A DNA stretch of 12,430 bases from Bacteroidota bacterium (GTDB lineage Bacteria > Bacteroidota > Bacteroidia > JAADEI01). A program made the translations under genes and the position numbers. The notes below the pieces were generated by a model. It did no database searches. It was not told where the DNA came from and was given only the letters and a program-made list of their open reading frames with translations. Below, piece by piece: positions 7,693 through 12,430 of this stretch (positions are counted from its first letter, which is position 1; the number at the start of each line of letters is the position of its first letter). Location: contig WFXT01000279.1 in the NCBI GenBank assembly GCA_015490475.1, positions 1-12,430 of the forward strand, given 5' to 3'.

Positions 7693-9165
7693 ATGAGAAC
7701 TAAATTTAAAACCTGGGGAACAATGAAAGCAGCAACTCTATTACTTGGCGTACTTTTAGCCTTTTCAACATTACTGATAAACAGTTGCTCATCGGAAGAT
7801 AAAAACACTGAAGTAGTTAAACAAGCTGTTCAAGACTCCACTACAGAATACACATGTGCTATGCACCCACAGATTAGGTCCAATGAGCCTGGAACATGTC
7901 CGATTTGCGGTATGGAACTAATTCCAGTTGAAAAGAAAGACTCGGACAAACAGGCATCTGCTGAGGAAAGCACAGAATACACATGTGCTATGCATCCGCA
8001 AATCAGGTCTAATGAGCCTGGAACGTGCCCAATTTGTGGTATGGAACTTATCCCTGTTGAGAAGGACAGTCAACAAAGCGAAGAAGAAGCCCATGCACAC
8101 ACACTCAGCCCAGAAGCCTTAGCACTGGCAAATATTGTTATTGATACCGTGAAGAAAATGCCCATTCAACACACAATTTATATGCTAGGTAAAGTGGAAC
8201 CGGACGAGCGGTTAATCACATGGGCAACAGCACGAGTGCCCGGACGACTTGAAAAACTATACGTCTCATTTACGGGACAGGAAGTCAGAAAAGGGCAGGT
8301 AATTGGTTATATATATTCTCCCGAACTAATTAGTGCTCAGCAGGAACTTCTTGAAGCCTATTTACTAAAGGAACAATCTCCGCAATTATTTGAAGCGGCA
8401 AAACAGAGGCTACTACTCTGGTCTCTTACAGAGGCAGAAATTGACAGCATTTTGAAAACAGGCAAAGTTAAGTATTATTTCCCTGTAGTATCCCCTGTTT
8501 CGGGAACAGTTCTTGAAATGAAAGTAGAAGAAGGCGATTATGTAAAGGAAGGGGAAATAATTTTTGAGGTTGCTGACTTGAGACGCAACATTTGGGTCAT
8601 GCTTGAAGCCTATGAACAGGACCTACCCTGGCTTTCCGTAGGTCAAAAAGTAACGCTCTCTGTTGAAGGATTAGGGAACAAGACGTGGACAGGAAAAATA
8701 ACGTACATAGATCCTTTTGTTGACAGAGACCGACGCATAGCCAGAGTAAGGGTTGAATTGCCGAATCCAAACTTGGAACTAAGACCCGGTATGTTTGTTA
8801 GAGGAAAAGTAACTGTTTCCACAGGCAAAAAGAAAGTTTTAGCGGTTCCCAGAACAGCCATCTTATGGACTGGAAAACGTTCCCTTGTATGGGTGAAACT
8901 ACCCGGAGATGATTTCAGATTTGTATTACGTGAAGTGGATCTTGGAGCACGTTTCGGAGACTATTATATTATTAAATCAGGACTTAGAGAAGGTGAAGAA
9001 ATCGTTACTTACGGAGTATTCAAAGTTGATGCTTCAGCACAATTAATGGGCATGCAAAGTATGATGGGTGGCGGTGGCTCAGTGCATCAGCATGGTGGAC
9101 ATGGTGGGGGCTCTTCCTCTTCAGAAACTTCTCCTTCAGCAAGTATGAAATGTGGTGCTATGTAG
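7693..9165 (+). CDS. cusB: CusB-type periplasmic adaptor lipoprotein with two heavy-metal-binding domains
   Basis: Membrane-fusion subunit linking the RND permease to the outer-membrane channel. 490 residues from the ATG at 7693; a second in-frame ATG at 7723, preceded by GGGGAA, is equally plausible and gives a tighter lipoprotein signal (LLINSC, Cys32 of the long form). Residues 51-81 and 94-124 are two copies of the heavy-metal-binding domain (YTCAMHPQI...PGTCPICGM), identical in protein sequence, each with three Cys, one His and two Met. After a His-containing linker come the barrel-sandwich halves (about 175-225 and 258-300, GYIYSPELISAQQE and SPVSGTVLEMKVEEGD), helical hairpin between them, beta-barrel (about 300-375) and membrane-proximal domain (to about 455). 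The C-terminus (about 455-490) is unusual: MGMQSMMGGGG, HQHGGHGGG and a final MKCGAM, a Met/His/Cys-rich tail that could bind Cu or Ag. About 80 residues longer than E. coli CusB. The gene begins 8 bp after the channel gene and ends the plus-strand operon. Confidence 0.92.
   Translation: MRTKFKTWGTMKAATLLLGVLLAFSTLLINSCSSEDKNTEVVKQAVQDSTTEYTCAMHPQIRSNEPGTCPICGMELIPVEKKDSDKQASAEESTEYTCAMHPQIRSNEPGTCPICGMELIPVEKDSQQSEEEAHAHTLSPEALALANIVIDTVKKMPIQHTIYMLGKVEPDERLITWATARVPGRLEKLYVSFTGQEVRKGQVIGYIYSPELISAQQELLEAYLLKEQSPQLFEAAKQRLLLWSLTEAEIDSILKTGKVKYYFPVVSPVSGTVLEMKVEEGDYVKEGEIIFEVADLRRNIWVMLEAYEQDLPWLSVGQKVTLSVEGLGNKTWTGKITYIDPFVDRDRRIARVRVELPNPNLELRPGMFVRGKVTVSTGKKKVLAVPRTAILWTGKRSLVWVKLPGDDFRFVLREVDLGARFGDYYIIKSGLREGEEIVTYGVFKVDASAQLMGMQSMMGGGGSVHQHGGHGGGSSSSETSPSASMKCGAM
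7843..7935 (+). repeat. Heavy-metal-binding domain, first copy within cusB
   Basis: Codons 51-81 of cusB. Metal ligands expected: Cys in YTCAMHP, His and Met in the same motif, and the CPICGM pair of cysteines plus methionine. Protein-identical to the copy at 7972-8064. Confidence 0.85.
7972..8064 (+). repeat. Heavy-metal-binding domain, second copy within cusB
   Basis: Codons 94-124 of cusB, separated from the first copy by a 12-residue polar linker. All 31 residues match the first copy, while 13 of 31 codons differ, all synonymously. Both copies keep every expected metal ligand. Confidence 0.85.
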
Positions 9166-9675
9166 AGGCAATGGCAACACAAGGGCAACATATATCTTAC
9201 TATCTTACATATACTCCACTTACGAATCCCAAACGCATACATTCCAATAATGGTCTGACTTCCCCGAAATCAGGGCATGAATTTTATGAGGACACACGAT
9301 TTATTATGAGCTCATACCCACTAAAGCTATTGACTCTACTAAATTTCATGAAAGTGGTCACATTTATTATGCCATAAATTTCACATATAACTGTATCACA
9401 AAGACAAGGCAAAAATTAATTAAGTACTCAAAATTTTTTTTTCCACTTTAGGGTGTTTTGTTAGTATACAAACATGCATCAGTATCGCTAATATCTATTG
9501 ATAATTACTGAGTTTCATAAAAGTTCTAATTACGGAAATTGAAGTATACAATACCTTTCAAATAACCAATTCTTTTAGTACACAAACCAGAGCTGTAGTG
9601 TTATACCTGGTTGATTTTTCCGAGTCACGACTTTACAATAACACCCACAACAACTGTTACGTGGAAAAATTATAA
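9166..9675. other. 510-bp gap between convergent genes, no gene supported
   Basis: The stretch separates the end of the plus-strand copper operon from the end of the minus-strand T9SS pair. It is very AT-rich. It holds a weak inverted repeat at 9255-9273 (CTGACTTC pairing with GAAATCAG, one mismatch, three-base loop) that might end the copper transcript but lacks a T-run directly after it; a run of nine T at 9434-9442 without a GC-rich stem; and an imperfect pair TGATTTTTCC / GGAAAAATTATAATCA at about 9612-9678, just past the stop of the PorP gene, which could form an AT-rich hairpin. The one open frame of note (9150-9377, plus) overlaps the end of cusB, has no ribosome site and resembles nothing I know. 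Downstream debris of an older gene cannot be excluded. Confidence 0.6.
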
Positions 9676-10686
9676 TCAGAACATTGGCAATGCTTTGTCT
9701 GGCTTAATACCCCTATCAACTCGGACACTTAAACTTACCTCATGCACAGGCAACACAGCAAACGACGCAGCCAACTGTCCCGCTGGCAACTCATAACTGT
9801 AATACAAATCTACCCACCTATATCCTACTCCCACACCAGCCACATACGACCTGTTAACCCTATACCAAAAAGTGCCAAACAAATGCAAATCTCCCTCCAC
9901 TAACTCATTGTACCTAACCTGCAATCCATACGAACGCTCAACTATTCCTCCCTCATACCAAACATATAATCCTCCCCCCACATAACTGCCATCCACTCCA
10001 AAAGGCATCTTCATAAATAACTGCCCAACATACCTATACTGCCTAAAAGACCCAGAACTCTCCAACTGTCCTACATCTGGACTATTCAAATTGTCAACAA
10101 ACAAACCTATCGTACCCCCTAACCCATCACTCACACTCCTAAACACACTCAAGCCTGCTCCCAACCGTGGATACCCAACACGCTCCAATCCAAATACCTC
10201 ACTCGTAGCCACCTGCTCCAAATACAAACCCGCTACATACTGATCGCCCCACGTCAAACCACTCGGATCTATCTGCCTGTTAATATAACCGCCCAATAAT
10301 CCTACACTCATCCCCACTTCACCCATAAAACGAGTGTAACTCAACCCTAACCTGCCATCCAACACCTTAAACGCTCCAGCCTGATCCTGCAACACACTCA
10401 ACCCCACATCAAACTTCTGCCTATCATCCCCAAACACCGGTACCATAGCCTCCAAACCATACGTCACAAATCCCCCATCCAAATTAGCCCACTGCTGCCG
10501 GTAATTCAACGCTCCATATATGTCCCAATTACTCCCCAACGCAACAGCCGGATTATAACGCATACTCAAAACCCACAAATGTCCAGGACGATAATCCTGT
10601 CCCAAAATCACTCCACACGCTATCACTAACCCTGCCAAAACCTTAACTCCTAACCGCATCCTTCCCAAATTTTTTAAGGTTAACAT
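9676..10686 (-). CDS. PorP/SprF-family type IX secretion outer-membrane protein
   Basis: 336 residues from the ATG at 10686, chosen because AGGAG lies 7 bases upstream; an ATG nine codons in would also keep the signal peptide. Residues 10-30 are a hydrophobic signal sequence (VLAGLVIACGVILGQ). The mature start (YRPGH...YNPAVALGS...YGALNYRQQW) matches the opening of PorP/SprF proteins, where an NPA motif and a YR-QW motif follow the signal peptide. The rest alternates short beta strands with Gly- and Tyr-rich turns (LGLSYTRF, GLYVWYEGG, YRWVDLYYSYEL), as expected for an outer-membrane beta-barrel, and the length is usual for the family. Such proteins accompany T9SS cargo with type B C-terminal domains and help to place them on the surface, as SprF does for SprB. 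It begins 12 bp after the PKD-repeat gene, so the two are one transcript and probably one functional pair. The coding strand is strikingly poor in C. Confidence 0.88.
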   Translation of the reverse strand: MLTLKNLGRMRLGVKVLAGLVIACGVILGQDYRPGHLWVLSMRYNPAVALGSNWDIYGALNYRQQWANLDGGFVTYGLEAMVPVFGDDRQKFDVGLSVLQDQAGAFKVLDGRLGLSYTRFMGEVGMSVGLLGGYINRQIDPSGLTWGDQYVAGLYLEQVATSEVFGLERVGYPRLGAGLSVFRSVSDGLGGTIGLFVDNLNSPDVGQLESSGSFRQYRYVGQLFMKMPFGVDGSYVGGGLYVWYEGGIVERSYGLQVRYNELVEGDLHLFGTFWYRVNRSYVAGVGVGYRWVDLYYSYELPAGQLAASFAVLPVHEVSLSVRVDRGIKPDKALPMF

Positions 10687-10693
10687 TTTTCAA

Positions 10694-10698
10694 CTCCT
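10694..10698 (-). promoter_or_regulatory. Ribosome binding site of the PorP/SprF-like gene
   Basis: AGGAG on the minus strand, 7 bases before the ATG at 10686 and immediately after the TAA of the upstream gene (10699-10701). It is one of the few good Shine-Dalgarno sites in the window and fixes the start of the downstream gene. Confidence 0.7.
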
Positions 10699-12430
10699 TT
10701 ACCTTATCAAGTTTATGATACCCTGCAACTCTACAGTCCTACCATCACTCAACTCACCCTCAAACCTGTAAACATACGCACCCTCAGGACACGGCTCCCC
10801 TGTGCCCATGTTCCTACCATCCCACTTCAAGCCAGGATCCGTGCTCCTAAACACTAAACCTCCTAACCGATCATATACCCTGAAATCATACCTAACAAAT
10901 CCATATCCCTCAACTCCTACCTCATCATTCAATCCATCACCATTCGGACTAAACGCATTCGGTATCCATACCTCTGGCACCCGCACATACACAACTGCAC
11001 TGTCCCAATTAACACATCCATATACGTCCACAACCTTCACTACATACATCATCGTAGTGTCCGGACTAGCTACCGGATTATATACTCCTGCATTATCCAA
11101 CCCCTCCTGCGGATACCACTCATACTGTACACCCCCTGTAGCTACCAACTGCGTGCTCTCTCCTAACGCTATCGTATCATACCTCGGCGTTATCTTAGCA
11201 TCCGGCAACGGATGTACTACCACCGTAACAGCATCACTCGCACTACCACACCTGTACACACTCGTGTCTATAACCGTCACCACATACGTCACCGTACTAT
11301 CAGGCCATACATACGGATCCACAGCAGACGTATCATCTATGTTGTAATTCGGACTCCATACATACTGATATCGCTGTTCAAACGTTGAACTCAACTGTAC
11401 AGTGTCCCCATAACATATCTCTACATCCGGTCCAGCATCTACTCGCAACGGATCCAACATGTAAACTATTATACTATCCCTGTTTACACACCCATTCTGA
11501 TCAACAACTACCAAATGATACACAGTCATTGAACCATCTGGATTCGCCACAGGCTGCGCAACTGTCGGATCATCTAACCCCTCCGTCGGTGTCCAACTGT
11601 AACTATACCCTGCTATCCCTGGCGTGCCCAACTGTACAGTCGTACCAAAACATATAGTAGTGTCTATCGGTCCAGCATCCGCTACTGGTAAACTCCATAT
11701 CTCTATGCTCATCGTATCATACGAACTACAACCAGTATATACATTCGTCACCTGTAAACCTACTAAATACCTGCCACCTTCCGAATATACTATCCCCCCA
11801 GGATTCTCCTGAGTGCTAACTCGAGGACTAGAACCAGACCCAAAATCCCATAAATAGACCCACTCCGGTCCCGTCGTGCCCGTGTTTGTAAAGTCCACCG
11901 ACTCACCCGCACACACAGGTGCCGTGCTCGTAAACGATACTCCCGGCGTGCTATCCACCAACACCTGCTTCACTAAACTATCCACACACCCATTACTATT
12001 CACTACCACCAACTTAACATCCCGCCAGCCTACTGGACCATACACAGTCCACGCATCTCGCGTATTCGCTCCCGATGGACTACCTCCCTCCATAGTCCAC
12101 AAATACGTAGCTCCTATCGTATCGCCTCCTCTAAACTCAAATACCGCCGTATCTCCCTGACATACACGCAACGGCGCTGTGAACTCTACATCAGGCTTCG
12201 CTTGTACATTAATCGTCATCTGGCCAGTATTCACACAATATGGACTACTAACTGTCAATATAACCGTCTTCACTCCAGAACTCGTCCAATATACCCCCGT
12301 AGGATTCTCATCATTGCTCACATTCGGACTCGCATCAACATCAAAATCCCACGTAAACGTCCATTCTGGACCCGACGTCCCTGTGTTAGTGAAATCTACC
12401 GACTCGCCCTCACATGGCTGACTATTGCTA
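10699..12430 (-). CDS. PKD-repeat surface protein with type B T9SS sorting domain, 5' end off the window
   Basis: The minus strand is open from the right edge to the TAA at 10699-10701, giving the last 576 residues. An internal GTG at 12321 is not the start, because clear domain sequence lies before it. Visible modules in order: a PKD domain (CEGESVDFTNTG...WDFD), a second (VCQGDTAVFEF...WTMEGG), a third nearly repeating the first (CAGESVDFTNTG...WDFGSG), then three related Ig-like/PKD-like modules starting DAGPIDTTICFG, DAGPDVEICYGD and ITPRYDTIALGES, each with a YxWxP core. The last ~85 residues are a gliding-motility-associated C-terminal domain: PNAFSPNGDGLND, a YDRLGGLVF strand, WDGR, PEGAYVYRF, ending in INLIR. 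This is the type B T9SS sorting signal, so the protein should be exported and displayed on or shed from the surface. Function beyond adhesion or gliding cannot be told from the visible part. It shares a transcript with the PorP/SprF-like gene. Confidence 0.88.
   Translation of the reverse strand, partial: SNSQPCEGESVDFTNTGTSGPEWTFTWDFDVDASPNVSNDENPTGVYWTSSGVKTVILTVSSPYCVNTGQMTINVQAKPDVEFTAPLRVCQGDTAVFEFRGGDTIGATYLWTMEGGSPSGANTRDAWTVYGPVGWRDVKLVVVNSNGCVDSLVKQVLVDSTPGVSFTSTAPVCAGESVDFTNTGTTGPEWVYLWDFGSGSSPRVSTQENPGGIVYSEGGRYLVGLQVTNVYTGCSSYDTMSIEIWSLPVADAGPIDTTICFGTTVQLGTPGIAGYSYSWTPTEGLDDPTVAQPVANPDGSMTVYHLVVVDQNGCVNRDSIIVYMLDPLRVDAGPDVEICYGDTVQLSSTFEQRYQYVWSPNYNIDDTSAVDPYVWPDSTVTYVVTVIDTSVYRCGSASDAVTVVVHPLPDAKITPRYDTIALGESTQLVATGGVQYEWYPQEGLDNAGVYNPVASPDTTMMYVVKVVDVYGCVNWDSAVVYVRVPEVWIPNAFSPNGDGLNDEVGVEGYGFVRYDFRVYDRLGGLVFRSTDPGLKWDGRNMGTGEPCPEGAYVYRFEGELSDGRTVELQGIINLIR
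11700..11928 (-). repeat. PKD repeat, downstream copy of a 167-codon unit
   Basis: This PKD module aligns without gaps over at least 45 residues with the one starting at 12429, 28 of 45 identical by eye, exactly 501 bp (167 codons) apart. It contains CAGESVDFTNTGTTGPEW. Confidence 0.75.
12201..12429 (-). repeat. PKD repeat, upstream copy of a 167-codon unit
   Basis: Begins at the right edge of the window and contains CEGESVDFTNTGTSGPEW. Together with the intervening VCQGD module it makes a two-domain unit that may continue past the edge. Confidence 0.7.

Noticed and set aside
9150..9377. 75-codon open frame overlapping the 3' end of cusB
   Set aside because: It starts inside the cusB tail, has no ribosome site, no recognisable family features and AT-driven composition; most likely chance.
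9434..9442. Run of nine T as a rho-independent terminator
   Set aside because: No GC-rich stem lies directly upstream on the plus strand, and it is about 270 bp past the end of cusB.
12319..12321. GTG as the start of the PKD-repeat gene
   Set aside because: The frame stays open to the window edge and the upstream codons encode the beginning of a clear PKD module, so the gene is simply cut by the window.
10802..12421. Several Pro/Ser/Thr-rich plus-strand open frames
   Set aside because: They are antisense shadows of the G/T-rich PKD-repeat gene; the odd composition follows from its coding-strand bias.

Overview
The window looks like a piece of a Bacteroidota chromosome. Three observations point there: a PorP/SprF-family outer-membrane protein, a giant PKD-repeat protein ending in a gliding-motility-type (type B) T9SS sorting domain, and a promoter matching the TTTG/TAnnTTTG pattern used by that phylum's main sigma factor. 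I cannot name the species. Base composition is AT-leaning, and most genes lack a strong Shine-Dalgarno sequence.

Layout, left to right. (1) Positions 1-1700, minus strand: the N-terminal 566 codons of a secreted multidomain adhesin-like protein (signal peptide, then alternating jelly-roll/choice-of-anchor-J-like and FN3-like modules), running off the left edge. (2) About 1701-1804: a divergent promoter region. (3) 1805-9165, plus strand: a copper/silver resistance island with a small His/Cys-rich membrane-anchored protein, a CusA-type RND permease (1275 residues), a TolC/CusC-type outer-membrane channel and a CusB-type lipoprotein adaptor carrying two copies of the heavy-metal-binding domain. 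A REP-like GC-rich hairpin lies between cusA and the channel gene. (4) 9166-9675: 510 bp between convergent transcription units with no gene I can support. (5) 9676-12430, minus strand: a PorP/SprF-like protein preceded 12 bp upstream by a large PKD-repeat protein that runs off the right edge.

How the genes work together. The three Cus proteins should form a tripartite pump moving Cu(I)/Ag(I) from the periplasm or inner membrane out of the cell. All three methionines of the CusA metal-binding triad are recognisable, as is the TM4 Asp/Glu proton-relay pair. The His/Cys-rich small protein and the doubled metal-binding domain plus Met/His/Cys-rich tail of CusB suggest extra periplasmic metal capture. 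At the right end, the PKD protein is the likely T9SS cargo and the PorP/SprF protein its outer-membrane partner, as in SprB/SprF-type pairs.

Most of this is recognisable biology. I did not find a clear new defence, mobile or RNA system. The most unusual points are the tandem metal-binding domains (identical protein, diverged only at synonymous sites), the four extra hydrophobic segments in CusA, the His/Cys-rich leader gene, and a 167-codon two-domain repeat in the PKD protein.
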